Source: Neoceratodus forsteri
Lineage: Eukaryota > Chordata > Ceratodontiformes > Ceratodontidae
DNA: 64,000 nt
Direction: 5' to 3'
Assembly (NCBI GenBank): GCA_016271365.2
Contig: CM057453.1
Coordinates: 501,679,001-501,743,000 of the forward strand
Part shown: positions 21,790-34,175 of the stretch, in pieces
Position numbering within the stretch: position 1 is the stretch's first letter
Layout: each line of letters begins with the position of its first letter
Made by a program: the position numbers and the translations under genes
The notes under the pieces: generated by a model
Databases searched by the model: none
What the model was told of the DNA's origin: nothing
The model's input: the letters and a program-made list of their open reading frames with translations, nothing else

Positions 21790-22750
21790 AAAATGAACAT
21801 GTATTTAACGACCTGATATCAGATAGAACGATGACAAGTAAACTGCTCCATTAAGTGACCCATTAACCTCTTTTTAAAAAGCTGCTTTTCTCATTTACAG
21901 TGGCAGGGAATTTGAAACCCTGGGAGACCCAAATTTAAAAGCATGTTGTCTTATATGGGTTTTGCAAAAAGCAACAAATAAATTATGTATGTCTGATCTT
22001 AAGCGCCATAGTCTAGTATAAGAATTCAATAGGTCATATACGCCCCCTGCAGAATATGAAACCCTAATGTTAAAAATAAAAGTCTACAGCAAAAGATACA
22101 ATCTTGAGTATAATTGATAGATATTTTTTGTGACAGGTGTTGTCACGTTTGTTTAGATTTGTTGTGAGCCAGCATTTACTGTACGTAGTGGTTATGTAAA
22201 AGTCGAGTTGTGCTCATACCTTCTATGTGACATCAGATCACTAGTATTATCAGACTCTGGCATTACAAAGATGATATAACAGGGTTTTGTTATCACTCAT
22301 TCCCTAAGGGAAACAATGACCTTCCGTGTATTACATATACATGCATGCACACCACATAGGCAATGATTCCTTTTTCTCATATCTATTTAGATGATACAAC
22401 ATTGCTATTCTCGGTAATGACTTTTGAGTTTGCTGATGTAATAATGTCACTTACATTGCTTGAATTCTGATTTTTGAAAGATGCCATTCCCACTTCCTTA
22501 GCAGCTGTCTGACTGGGATGTTGATTAGATCCAATGTGGCTATGCCCATGCTAAATTAAAAAAAAAAAAAAAGGAAGGAAGAATCAGATACCACAGTTCA
22601 GGGCTCATTGACATGTTTTCAGGTCCTTACTAGACAAGAGGTTGTGGTGAGAGTAAATCCATGGGCCATTTCCAAGCAGTCCTTAATACACCCATGATTT
22701 AATGTATGCCAGTGATGCCACGGTCATCAGAGAAAGGCTTCTGCTACAGG
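21790..22750. other. no gene recognised
   Basis: AT-rich sequence with a poly(A) run near 22,557-22,573, possibly a retroposon tail. No supported ORF or family was recognised. Confidence 0.45.
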
Positions 22751-23294
22751 AAACAAACATCCAAGGAGAAAAATGGGATGCACTCAGAGGCAAGCACGAT
22801 ACTACCTAAACTGCATAATAACACCCAACTGGGCAGAAGGATGTTGTTTTCACTTAGCAGTGCAAGAAGTAACACCATAAACGTTCACATGGAATTCAAA
22901 CACATCTAACAGAGGAGAAACAGGCAACCTAGCTACATCCCAGCTGAAGTTCATGGAGCGAAGTGCTGGGGAAGGGCAAGCTGGCGGATAGGTGAGAGGA
23001 AGTTTATGCTGCACTTTACCATACCACACTGTGTGCTTTTCTTGCACTGTGAAGCTCTGAGAACTAAAAGCTCATGGTAAAGACTTTTCTGCTGTCATCA
23101 CAGATCTCATGGAGGTTATTATCATAGAATAAAATCAGATGTGTTTGAATTCCATGTGAACTTTTTATGATGTTACTTCTTACAGTGCTAAGTGAAAACA
23201 ACATTCATCTGCCCGGTTAGGTCTTACTCTGCAGTTTAGATAGTATGGTGCTAGCCTCTGATCACATCCTATTTTACTCCTTGGGTGTTTGTTT
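22751..23294. repeat. long inverted repeat (foldback), arms ~158 bp
   Basis: The left arm 22,751-22,908 and right arm 23,137-23,294 are imperfect reverse complements, separated by about 228 bp. Shared landmarks are AAACAAACA..CCAAGGAG, CAGAGGC.AGCAC.ATACTA, TGTTGTTTTCACTTAGCA and the inner TTCACATGGAATTCAAACAC. This is either a foldback DNA element or two inverted copies of one element. No ORF with a domain is inside. Confidence 0.85.
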
Positions 23295-24500
23295 ACTATA
23301 TGGATTTAGCTGACCAGTTTTAGGATGCACTGGCCTTGAGAGTGGTGCCATATTGTTGGAGCAGTATTTCTAATTTCTGCTACAGGGAAGCCTGCTGGGG
23401 TCAGCCTAATGGCAGTGGTAAGTAAGGTAGGAGACCAAGACTTAGGAAGGAGGCTGGAGCTCTCATTTTGGTTTTCTACATACACTTTTTGACTTCCTCT
23501 CCACATTTTCCTTCTCTGAACATTTGTCTCACCTCCTACCACCAGAAATCTCATGTCCCCCTTGTGACAGGGCCACATTGGGTTGTAGAAAGTAATGGCA
23601 AAACATATGGAGGAACATATGATCTAGTGCCTGGGGCATGGAATTCAGAAATGGGTCTGAGCCTATTCATGCAGGCAGGATAATTATTTTTCCCTGTGTG
23701 AGGCCCCATCCCCATGATGCCAGTACTTTGGAGCACAGCTCAAAGCACAAGCCCCCATCTGGTGTTCTGCCAACCTAATACTGTACATTACTGTGAAACT
23801 GTACTGCTCTCCTGAACAACCAGAGAACAGTGAAGCACCAACCCAATCCACCAGCTTACCAGCTTCCCCTGCAGCCCTGCCAATGAAGTTCCGTGTCAGG
23901 CATGAACCTAGAAAACCCTCTTGACCTCATTTCTTGAACCAGCAGAGAAAGTCACATCAGAGAAGTGATACATTCCCTTTTAGGAGTCTAGTATATCACT
24001 AAATAACTTTTCAGCCTGACATCTCATGATAGTTGGAGCACAGGGATACACTAGAGGAGGATGAGTTTTGAATAAGGAAGACTGCAGGGATGTTGTAGCC
24101 CATCACCTCTGCAGCATTTTATTATGAACCTCAATAGGAAGAAGCTAATAAATGTGAAAGGGTAGAGATAAAAACAACACCTTTTAGTAACTCCTTTACC
24201 AAAGGCAGTCCCACTGAGATGCATCATTTCAGTTTCAGTGGGGTCCTGCTTCATGAGAGAAGGGGAAAATTGACCAGGACACTGGAGATGTGCCTGTCTC
24301 TCAGAAAAGTGACATGGGCTCTGATGTATCACTAGACAATCAGGAGATCAGAAGAGATCTTTGTATAACATCTCATCTGAAGGACTGTACATTAAATAGT
24401 ATACCGCTCTAGCACCACACTGCAATACCCACTTTGGATGTGAGCCCAAGTGAGAATTTAACCCATGACCTTGTGACCCAGAAGGTATTACATCTCAGGT
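23295..24500. other. no gene recognised
   Basis: Unique-looking DNA with only short, overlapping ORFs on both strands. A tRNA-derived SINE-like text (ACCTTGTGACCCAGAAGG) near 24,470 was too weak to assign. Confidence 0.45.
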
Positions 24501-26456
24501 CTCAGGGACAGGAGGACAGGGAAGTTCATCTGAGGAAACTGAGGGAGGTAGGCAAAGCAGTAAGGAGTGCAAAGGCGCAAGCTGAGGAAAGAATAACCTA
24601 GACAGTATCGAAAGGTGACAAGACACTTTTCAGGTATATCAGTGAGAAAAGGAAGACCATGGGAGGGATTGTACAGTTAAAAAGAAGGAAGGGGGCTGTA
24701 CAGAGGAGGACCAAGAAAAGACAAACATCTTAAATATTTCAGCTCAATATTCACGGTGGAGGGGGGAAGGGGAGGGACCACAAATCAGCACCAAGAGTTT
24801 GGAGGGAAGGGAAGTGGACACCAGTCCCTGCTCTAAGGAGAGGGTCAGAAAAGCACTCGCTAATCTGAGGGTGGAAAAAGCCATGGGGCCGGACAGGGTG
24901 CATCCAAGAGTGCTAAAGGAACTCAGGGAGGTGCTAGCTGCAAGCTGCACCCCTGGCAGACTTGTTTAACAGTTCACTGGAGACCAGCATAGTCCCAGAG
25001 GACTGGAGAAGAGTGAACATAGTCCCACTTCACAAAACTGGTAGCAAGAAGGAGGCGGGAAATTACAGGCCTGTGAGCCTGACATCTGTAGTAGGGAATC
25101 TGATGGAAACACTATTAATAGAAAGAATCATGGAACACCTGGAATCCAATGGACTGCAGGACCTGAGGCAGCATGGCTTGATGGAGGGAAGGTAGTGCCA
25201 AACAAATCTGACAGAGTTTTTTGACTGGGTAACCAAGATGTTGGATCAGGGAGGGGCAGTAGACATGGCCTACCTGGACATCAGCAAGGCCTTTGACACC
25301 GTCCCACATAGGAGGCTGGTAAACAAGTTGAGTAGTATGGAGGTGGGCAATAAGGTTTTAACCTGGGTAAGAAACTCGTTACAGGAATAGGAGGCAGAGG
25401 TTGGTGGTAAATGGAGTCCGCTCCGAGGAGGAGAGAGTGACCAGCAAGGTACCACAGGGGTCAGTACTGGGGCCAGTCCTCTTTAATGTCTTTATTAGTG
25501 ACATAGCAGAGGAACTGGAAGGGATGGTCTGCCTCTTTGTGGATGACACCAAGATCTGCAACAGAGTGGATACTCTGGTGGAGGTGCAATGGATGGAAAG
25601 AGATTTAAAACAACTGGAGGAGTGGTCAAAAGTTTGGCAGCTAAGGTTTAATGTAAAAAAGTGCAAACTAATGCACTTGGGTCACAGAAACCCAGGGATG
25701 CAGTACAAAATGGGGTAAGAGATGCTAGCAATGATCAAGTAGGAAAGGGATCTGGGGGTAATCATACTGGATGACCTGAAGGTGGCCAGACAATGAGACA
25801 AACCAATCAAGAGAACTAGTGGGATGCTGAAGTGTGTAGGTAGGGGTATTACCAGCAGGAAGAAGGAGGTGGTTGCCACTATGTAGGTCTTTGGTAAGAC
25901 CCCACCTAGAGTACTATGTCCAGTTTTGGAGATCACATCTCAGGAAGGACCTAGACAGTGTGGAGACCGTCCAGAGGAGGTCTACCAAGATGGTACAGGG
26001 TCTACATCAAAAGTCCTAAGAGGAGAGGTTAAAGGAACTAAACATGTACAACCTGAAGGAGAGGGGGGGGTATGATCGAGACCTTTAAATACCTCATGGG
26101 GTGAATAAGGTACAAGTGGGAGGTATTTTTCAGAGGAATGGGTGCTGTAGAATAAGGGCCATGATATGAAGCTGGAGGGGGTTAGGTTCAGGAGAGATGC
26201 GAGGAAATACTTCTTCACAGAGAGGGTGGTAGATGCCTGGAACAGCCTTCCAGTGGAGGTAGTGGGGGCAAAAGCAGTGGAGAGATTCCAAAAAGCCTGG
26301 AATGAGAACAAGGGAATCATAAGGGGTAGGTAAGGGGTGGAAGAGGAAGTGCCGTAGACCTGGAAGGGTCTGCAGTGAAAGCAACACAACAAAAAAGGGC
26401 AGACTGAACGGGCCAAGTGGCTTTATCTGCTGGCAGTTTCTATGTTTCTGTGTAAT
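24500..26456 (+). mobile_element. CR1 LINE, 5'-truncated (ORF2 linker, RT and 3' end)
   Basis: Pieces of CR1-type ORF2 lie in order on the plus strand. First is the endonuclease-RT linker (GDKT.FRYISEKRK, about 24,615). Then come RT motifs: NIVPLHKTG and NYRPVSLTSVVGN (about 25,015-25,100), AFDTVPHRRLVNKL (about 25,290), VPQGSVLGPVLFNVFISDI (about 25,450-25,505) and the catalytic FVDD (25,536-25,547). The C-terminal VQRR.TKMVQGLH and ERLKELNMY segments follow (about 25,970-26,050). The end TGCTGGCAGTTTCTATGTTTCTGTG is the CR1-style octamer tail. Several frameshifts and stops make it inactive, although the FVDD motif is intact. The 5' half, including most of the endonuclease, is missing, as is usual for CR1. 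Confidence 0.92.
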
Positions 26457-27779
26457 TACAGTAAAAACTATTATGGAAAATTAAGCTTTGATTGAGGGCA
26501 TGCAAACAGACACCCTAACTATCAATATACAAAAGTTGGATCGATTCATGACAGACAACTTTGCTATCCAATATCAGTGTTGTTTCCATTCCACTGAGCT
26601 CACCTTTTCCAGCACAAGACCATGGCCTTCCACATGAACAGTACTCTTATCAGGTAGTTGAGGAAGGACATCAGAAACAGTGTGATAGAACTTTAGGAAC
26701 AGTGACAGAACTTTAGGAACAATGTGACAGAACCTTACTTTTTTCTTTCTTTTTTCCCAATATACCTTTTTCTCCCCTGGATCTCAGGGATATACCTGGT
26801 TCAGGCCTCTTGATCCCCCATCCCCCTGGGTCTCCAGCCACCCTAATATCTCCAATGACTTCTCTTCCATGACAGGGGCTCTGGGGTAAAGGGCCACCAT
26901 CCCACCCTGAGGCTGCCCACTTGTGTGGACTAGGACCCAGGGGAAGTTCAGGAACCGTGACTGCCGTACAAATGATACATGGGGTTTTCTCCACAATTTT
27001 TTTCCCCTGGCCTCCCCTCCGGTGGTATGGGTGGAGACTGCCGAGGGTCTTGGCTGCATGTACTGATATCTTGTGGAGGGAGGAAGTTCTCTTGACCTAT
27101 CGCAGGAGGCACTGCAGTGCCAGAGCCCAATACCAACATTTTCTGATTGCAGCGCATTGCTAAGAGGCAGCTATTGCAGTGTGGCCTGCCTCCTGATGCT
27201 GCATGCCGAGCTTGCTTCTGAACTCAGGTCACCTGACCAGCATGACACACTGATGCTGGTCCTTCAGGGCAGCCAGGGGACAGAACTTTCTGACCAGCAA
27301 AGGTCCTCAATCAGTTGTGACTGTGTAGCTTTCCTCAGTAAGGAGGGTTCTGTCCGGCTGTTCCTGGCATCCTTCAGCAACTGTTTCAGAAGAGTAATGT
27401 AAGAAGTTGTGAAGGTCTGCACAATGTTAGGGTCTGATATTTTAAAATAAAGAGAATATTTTAATGGCAGCATTCTGAGTAGGTACCTTGATTTTTTTTT
27501 TTTAATTAATTTACTTTTTCTCTGTGGCCCCTGGCCATGCTCCACCAGGGATTTACCCTGGTCCTGGAAATGTACTCTGTTCAGGCACGTTGACCACTTC
27601 CACCCACCCCACCCCCAAACCCATACTTACCCACCGGAGTCCAACGCCGTAATCTTCTGTGGATTGCAGACACGTCTTCACTCTTCAAAGCCAGACTGTG
27701 AACTGAAGAAACAGGTATGTGGTTCAGTGTATTTCAATGGGGTTTTGAACTTAGTGGCATAATTTGGCCATTTATGCAT
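26457..27779. other. no gene recognised; small 20-22 bp triplication near 26,680-26,735
   Basis: The phrase GTGACAGAACTTTAGGAACA recurs about three times with small changes at about 26,680-26,735. The rest shows only short overlapping ORFs without domains. Confidence 0.5.
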
Positions 27780-30435
27780 ATTTTTTCTGCAGATTTTCAA
27801 CATGGCTTTTTTGGGACCCCACCTCATGAACAATTGCAATGACATTAGGCAAATCTGTCCCAAAAAGTGATTTCCTGGTCTCTGTGCGAAATCACCTTTT
27901 GGGCAGAAGTTGAAAATTTTCTCTGCCCTTGTTCATGAGGTGCGGTCATAAAAAGGCTATGTTGAAAATCTGATATAAAAATATTAAAAAACAACAACGT
28001 TAAGAGCCCACATTGAATTTTGTGAACTCTGGCTCATAACTTCGGTAATTTTCAATAGTTTTACCCAAAATATACAACATAGCCATTTTTTTACAGCACC
28101 TCATGAATGTGACAGCTGTCATTTTTCAAATCTTGTCCAAAATGTGTTTCTATATCCCAAAAGGTGATTTTGCAGTCCCTGCATGAAATCACCTTTTGGG
28201 CAGGAGTTGAACATTTTCTCTGCCCTCGTTCATGAGGTTGGGTCATAAGAAGACTGTGTTGAATATTTGGTGTAAAAATATTAAACAAGCATTCGTCAAT
28301 GCCGAATGTTTGCTTGCTGGCATTGGCAGTGGTAGTGTAGAAGTTACAGAGCTGCGTAATAGGAATGGCAGTGAAGTATTGAACTGAAGCCAACCCCACC
28401 ACCACCCTGCAGAGAGTGACAGGCATTGGGGTGTGCGTTTGGGTCGTCAGGCATAATGGCCCGCCATTTCACCACACCCCACCCTGCAGACACTGACAAG
28501 TGTCACGGTGTTCCTTAGGGTCTTTGGCCTTGTTGCACCCATTTCATTAGAAAATATGGTGAGATGGAGTGCGATATAGGAGAATGGGGTGAACTTTGAA
28601 ATGAAGAGTCCACAGGCATACCTCAGTGCCTCTCACTGGCTGCAGGGTGGAATGGTATGAGCAATACAGGCAAGAATCCCAAGTCACACCCTGATGCCTG
28701 TCATTCTCTACAGGGTTGGGCGTTATGGTTGGAAACCCTAATACCTCAGGCAATCGTTGGTATTTTCACTCCAAATTTTCAACATGTTTTTGTGACCCCA
28801 CCTCATGAACAGGGGAATATCAGTTTGTTGAGCTGCTTATGCACAGCGACTATGGCATTTAGCACCACAGGTGCAAAAACATTCCGAACAGGATGTAAAA
28901 AATGACAGCTGCACTGTTCATGGGGAGGTGTAAAAAATGGCAATGTTGCAAATCTGCAGTAAAAATATTAAAAAAAATGGTGAAGTCACGAGCGTACATA
29001 GAAACTGTGCAACGCACACCCGTAATATAATTAGGTTGGGGATTTTTTACAGCAGATTGTCAACTCAGGCATTTTGGTGCCTCCGATCATGAACAGTGTC
29101 ACTGTGATTTTCTTTATCTGTGCCGAACAATGATTTCCCACAGTGACCACACATCTCTGCGCTGAAAGTGTGAAAACACACTTCAGCCATGTTGTGAAAA
29201 ATGACAGCTGTACTGTTCATAAGGAAGTGTGGAAAAATGCCACTGGTGAAAATCTGGACTGAAAATATTACAAAGTCATGAACTTACGGTGCGTGGAAAC
29301 TGCGATATGCTCACTGTAACACAGTCATTTTATGGACTTTTGTCACCAAATTTTCAACATAGCCATTTTAAGACCTCTGCTCATGAACAGTGTAACTGTG
29401 ATTTTCTTAATCTGTCCTAAACATTGCTTTACGCACACCAACAGCACCATTGTGCTACATGTGCTAGAAAACATTTTAGGCGACATATGAAAATGACAGC
29501 TGTACTGCTCATAAGGAGGTGTGGTAAAATGGCAATGTTGAAAATCTGGAGTGAAAATATTGAAAATTCGCAAACTTATGAGCGTGCGTAGGAACTGCGC
29601 AATGCACGCTCGTAAAACAGTCATTTTTAGGGATTTTTTCACCAAATTTTCAACATAGCCATTTTAAGACCTTTGCTCATGAACAGTGTCACTGTGATTT
29701 TCTTAATTGTCCCATACATTGATTTCGCACACCGACTGTGCCATTGTGTGCTACATGGACGGAAACACGTTTTGGGTGAGATGTGAAAAATGACAGCTAT
29801 ACTACTCATAAGAAGGTATGGCAAAATGGCAATGTTGAAAATCTGGAGTGAAAATATTGAAAATTCGCAAACTTACGAGCGTGCATAGAACTGTACAACG
29901 CACACTCGTAAAACAGTCATTTTTAGGAATTTTTTCACCAAATTTTCAACATAGCCATTTAAAGACCTCAGCTCATGAACAGTGTCACTGTGATTTTCTT
30001 AATTTGTCCCGTACATTGATCTCACACACCGACTGCGCCATTGTGCGCTACATGGGCGGAAACACATTTTAGGTGAGATGTGAAAAATGACAGCTGTACT
30101 ACTCATAAGAAGATGTGGTAAAATGGCAATGTTGAAAATCTGGAGTGAAAATATTGAAAATTCGCGAACTTACGAGCCTGCGTAGGAACTGTACAACGCA
30201 CGCTCGTAAAACAGTCATCTTTTGGAATTTTGGCACCAAATTTTCAACATGGGGTTTTTGGAGACCCTTCTCATGAATGATGTCACTGTCATGGCATTAT
30301 TCAGGCCCAAAGGGTGATTTTGCACAGTGACTGCGCAGTGACTGCAAATCACCCTTCGGGCCAGATAACACCATGACAGTGACGCCATTCATGAAGGTCT
30401 AAGACTCCATGTTGAAAATTTGGTGCAAAAATTCC
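27780..30435. repeat. array of ~180-200 bp palindromic elements, partly a 296-bp tandem repeat
   Basis: About eight copies of an element begin with CCAAATTTTCAACATAGCC-like text and end with its reverse complement (GGCAATGTTGAAAATCTGG-like), so each copy is itself an imperfect palindrome. Left halves start near 27,790, 28,065, 28,772, 29,055, 29,351, 29,647, 29,943 and 30,241. The last four are 296-298 bp apart and form a true tandem array. The copy at about 30,232-30,428 is the best-preserved hairpin. One copy has a perfect 15-bp inner stem, 28,156-28,170 with 28,186-28,200. No coding capacity is visible. Most likely this is a MITE-like element amplified together with its spacer. Confidence 0.85.
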
Positions 30436-30711
30436 AAAAAATGCCTGAGATATGCAATAAAGTTGAAAACCGCCTATCTAGCCCATTATACATCTTACCT
30501 GCATTTCCTCAGTTCGCGGTCGGCTTTGAAGAGTGCAGACGTGTTCCCGGTCCACCGAAGATCGTCGCGCCAGACTCCAGAGATAAGTATGGGGTGAGGG
30601 GGGGTGTGGGGAGGCAGGGTGTGCAGTGGGTGGGTGCAGGTTGTGGGGGCTGGGAGAGCGCCGTGGGACCGTTTTATTTTGCAGGTTAACAAAAAAGATG
30701 GCGTGGGACGT

Positions 30712-30935
30712 TTGCCACACTGGGGTGGGCTCCCAGTGTGGCACAAGGATAGCTGGGGAGTCCGTGGAGCCGATGGGGATTAGGCACCTGCAGGCCATAT
30801 GATCAGTTGCCACGCTGGGGTGGGCTCCAGCGTGGCACCCAGTACTGGGGGTGGGGACAGTGCTGGGCCGGCGGGATTGGGCACCCCGTTGGCTATTCTA
30901 TCAGTTGCCACACTGGGGTGGGCACCCGTAGCATA
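30712..30935. repeat. GC-rich ~96-bp tandem triplet with hairpins
   Basis: Three copies start near 30,714, 30,809 and 30,907. The first contains GCCACACTGG (30,714-30,723) facing CCAGTGTGGC (30,733-30,742). The second has GCCACGCTGG (30,809-30,818) facing CCAGCGTGGC (30,827-30,836). The differing base pair changes on both sides, so a 10-bp stem is kept. The third copy keeps only the left half. Confidence 0.8.
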
Positions 30936-31299
30936 TGGAAACTTGGGGGCGCAGCACAAGCCGATGGGGGTTGGGCACTCCCGTCGGCTGCTCGTGTGTG
31001 CGGGGAGGAGGGCAGCATGCAGTATCGTGCATTTCTGTGTGTGTGTGGAGCTGCGCGAGCAGGTGATATCTTATCGCTGCTCACTGAAGCTTAGCTCCCC
31101 CTTTCAACTGTATGCCACTGTATTTTGGAGCTTGTCATAGACAGTTCCAGCATGCATTGGCTTACAGGGGCCGCGCCTGCCAACACACTGACTGAATTGG
31201 AGGAGGAGGTGACACACCTCCGAAATCACGGATGATGGCACTATGTTTCTTGCACATGCGTGCAAGCAAACATAAAAATGACAAAGTTATGAACCTACT

Positions 31300-31870
31300 T
31301 TTGAATTTTGCGAATGCAAGCTCGTAACTTTGGTAATTTTCAATATTCTTACCCCAAATTTAAAACATAGCCATTTATTTACAACATATCTTGAATATGA
31401 TAGCTGTCATTTTTCAAATACTGGCCAAAATATGTTTTTACATCCCAAAAGATGATTTTGAGGTCCCTGCATGAAATCACCTTATGGGCAGGAGTTTAAA
31501 ATATTCTGTGCCCTTGTTCATGAGGGTGGGGTCATAAGAAGGTTATGCTGAAAATTTGGTATAAAAATATTAAATAACAACAAAGTTATGAGCCTACAAA
31601 GAATTTTGTGAACCCAGGCTTGTAACTCTGGTAATTTTCAATATTTTTACCCCAGATATTCAACATAGCTATTTTTTACAGCGCCTCATGAATGTGATAG
31701 CTGTCATTTTTCAAATCCTGCCCAAAAAGTGTTTTTACATCCTGAAAGGTGATTTCACAGTTCCTGTGTGAAATCATCTTTCATACAGGAACTGAAAATG
31801 TCCTCTGCACTTGTTCATGAGGTGGGGTCATAAGAAAGCAATATTGACAATTTTGGGCAAAAATATTAAA
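31300..31870. repeat. two further diverged palindromic elements
   Basis: Left halves near 31,357 (AAAACATAGCCATTTATTTAC) and 31,655 (TTCAACATAGCTATTTTTTAC) face right halves near 31,540 and 31,835. They belong to the same family as the cluster at 27.8-30.4 kb, and the spacing is again about 297 bp. Confidence 0.75.
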
Positions 31871-32539
31871 ACATGAAGTTAACAGCCTGCATTCAAATTT
31901 ACAAATGTAGTCTCATACCTTTGGTAATACATAACCAGACAGTGCACCACAATGCATCCAGTACCGCAGGGCTTCTATATCAGCGGCTAACATCCAGCAT
32001 TGACAAATCCTTACTTATTAGATTTTAATTAATATTTTATTATAGTTAGTTGTTTTAATGAGTTTTTAAAATGTTCATGCTGTTAGTATTTTGCCTCTTT
32101 TTAACCACCACAATGTCTGAAAATGTCAATATAAAAACTGATGCACAGGTTAGCAACATCCATGGAATTTATATCCTTATAGAAATGGATAATACTGTTA
32201 GGTCTGGGGTGAGACAGGCCCAGGGACTCTGAAATCTGTCTCCTGTTTGTTGTGAAATGACCCCTACTGGGTGTTTAAGTGTCTGAGAAACTCCGTCTTT
32301 TGCTGCACTGGTTATCAGTCTTTTAATCAATCCACAGTTAGGCCAGTCAATTTCTTTAGTGACTTTGAGGACTTTCAAATCAACTAGACTAAGGCATCTG
32401 TTATGACTTTTGTTAATGTTATCAGTAACTGTTCATCCTCATCCCGGTCCTTTAACTGGTCTTGAAAGTGACAAGAATAGAATGGGTCACACTCTTAGCC
32501 TGGCCATCTCAATGTCAGAGTCCCCTTTCTAAAAAAAGC

Positions 32540-32834
32540 AAAAAAAAAACACAGGCACTGAAGGTTGGGACTCTGAGAATAAATTTGATATTCTGGTACT
32601 CTCAGAAATATGGTTGTCACAGAAAATAGACAATTTGGATTTTGAGATGGAGTGCTATGTCACTTTTAGAAAGGGCAGGATTGGGAGGGCCGGTGCCTAA
32701 TATATGCTTTAAAATCCCTTACATCCACAACCTTTTGGGAGTTGTGAGTTAGTTTCCATTGGCCTTATTTTTGGGGACACAAGAAGGCAACTGTGAGTTC
32801 TATCTACATTCTGCCAGGTTTCCTTGAAGACAGT
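32540..32834 (+). mobile_element. L2-like LINE endonuclease fragment
   Basis: The plus-strand frame reads FDILVLSEIWLSQ followed by FRKGRIGRAG, which resembles the N-terminal part of an L2/Rex-type apurinic endonuclease (a ..ITETWL segment followed by a Gly/Arg-rich turn). It is interrupted by a TIR element at 32,835 and appears to resume after it. Family assignment is by motif only. Confidence 0.5.
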
Positions 32835-33192
32835 GGGCACGATTCACAAAACGACTGGAATGCTGCAAATACCGGGTACACTGAACTTAGGGCACACAGG
32901 GCTTGTGGCATTCCCCAGCCAACAATCATGATTCTTGATCCCGTGCACCAATTGCCACAAGTTAGACCCACTTTTTCTGGTGTAACTTGCAGCAATCTAG
33001 GGTACCCTTTTTAAGGGGTTTGCGTCAAGTATTTGTTGCAGGCTGCCATAAATTGGGAAAAATGACACAAATGCACCTAATCGTCCTGGATTGGGTGCAG
33101 GTTGTGGCAAAGTGTTTGCTGCAGCTGCATAAAAAAATGGGTTTGACACAGGGCTGGATGCAAGCCATGCATTCCATTTGTCAATCAGGCCC
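32835..33192. mobile_element. short TIR element (~358 bp)
   Basis: The left end GGGCACGATTCACAAAAC and the reverse complement of the right end (GGGCCTGATTGACAAATG) are matching terminal inverted repeats. It sits inside an L2-like fragment. It has no coding capacity and no clear target duplication, so the superfamily is undetermined. Confidence 0.65.
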
Positions 33193-33283
33193 ATTATTTC
33201 TGTTTTTGTCTGAGCTAAAAAAAAAACAGCATTTCCCTCTAATAGGGAGTAAATAGTTCTTGGTGATTTTAAATGCAATTGAG

Positions 33284-33566
33284 CAAATTCAAATAAAGAC
33301 GAAATTAGGGAAACCCTATTATTTCACAGAGAGGGTAGTGGATGCATGGAACAGCCTTCCTGAGGAGGTTGTGGGGTCTAAAACTGTGGGAGAATTCAAG
33401 AATGCATGGGACAGACATAAGGCAATTCTTGTGGGGGGTAGGAAGAAATAGGCTGTTGGTTAATTAGGATCTGCGGCCTATCCTATAGGTAGGGAAATGG
33501 GCAGACTAGATGGGCCTAGCGGTCCTTCTCTGCCATCAAAGTCTATGTTTCTATGTTTCTAACTGG
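33284..33566 (+). mobile_element. CR1 LINE 3' fragment
   Basis: A short piece of the ORF2 C-terminus is readable: YYFTERVVDAWNSLPEEVVG, then FKNAWDRHK. It is followed by the CR1 3' UTR (GGGCAGACTAGATGGGCC) and a tail of TTTCTATG octamers. It lies within an L2-like LINE, so it inserted later than that element. Confidence 0.9.
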
Positions 33567-34175
33567 GTGTTCATCAGATTACTAATGAAACAACCCCGAC
33601 AAACTATAAAGCCAGTTCCTAGACTATCCTTGACTGGATAGTAGTCCCTCAGCAATCTAAGGTAGTTGAATCAGGTGTGTTACACAGCTGCCTGAGTGGA
33701 CACTGTCTTGTATTTGGTTTTTGGTCTTTTCTTTTCATAAAGACATGTCATTACTGGTGGTACCGAAATGCATTTCAAACAATGGAGAGCAGGCTTTTTC
33801 AGTCTTTGCCCCTAAATTCTGGAATTCACTACAATGGAATCTCAGGTTTTCACAGGCTCACCTAGTTTTTAAAAATGAGCTTTGCAAGTTTCTCCTATCA
33901 TTGGATAATTGTTCCTGCAATTGACTTTTGTTTCTGCCAAATTTTTCTGTGCACCATGTTTGCCTCTTTGTAATCTGTAACTCCAACTGCAACTCTGTGT
34001 CACCCAAATTTTTGACAAAGGTCTTATCATTTCTGTGCTGTTTTTGTTCAGTGCACTTGTGCGTCTATGTAACATTGTTTTACTTAATGTTTGTATTTCT
34101 CCAGGGTCATGCCTGAAAATAGGCATTGTATTCATCTAGTGCACCTACCCAGTAAACAAAAACTAACTAACTGAA
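33567..34175 (+). mobile_element. L2-like LINE fragments with 3' end
   Basis: An endonuclease-like LSGHCLVFGFW piece (about 33,690) is followed by GEQAFSVFAPKFWNSL (about 33,780). The latter is typical of the C-terminus of L2/Rex-type ORF2. The element ends near 34,170 with an AACTAACTAACT tail. Large internal deletions join the endonuclease region directly to the C-terminus. Confidence 0.6.
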
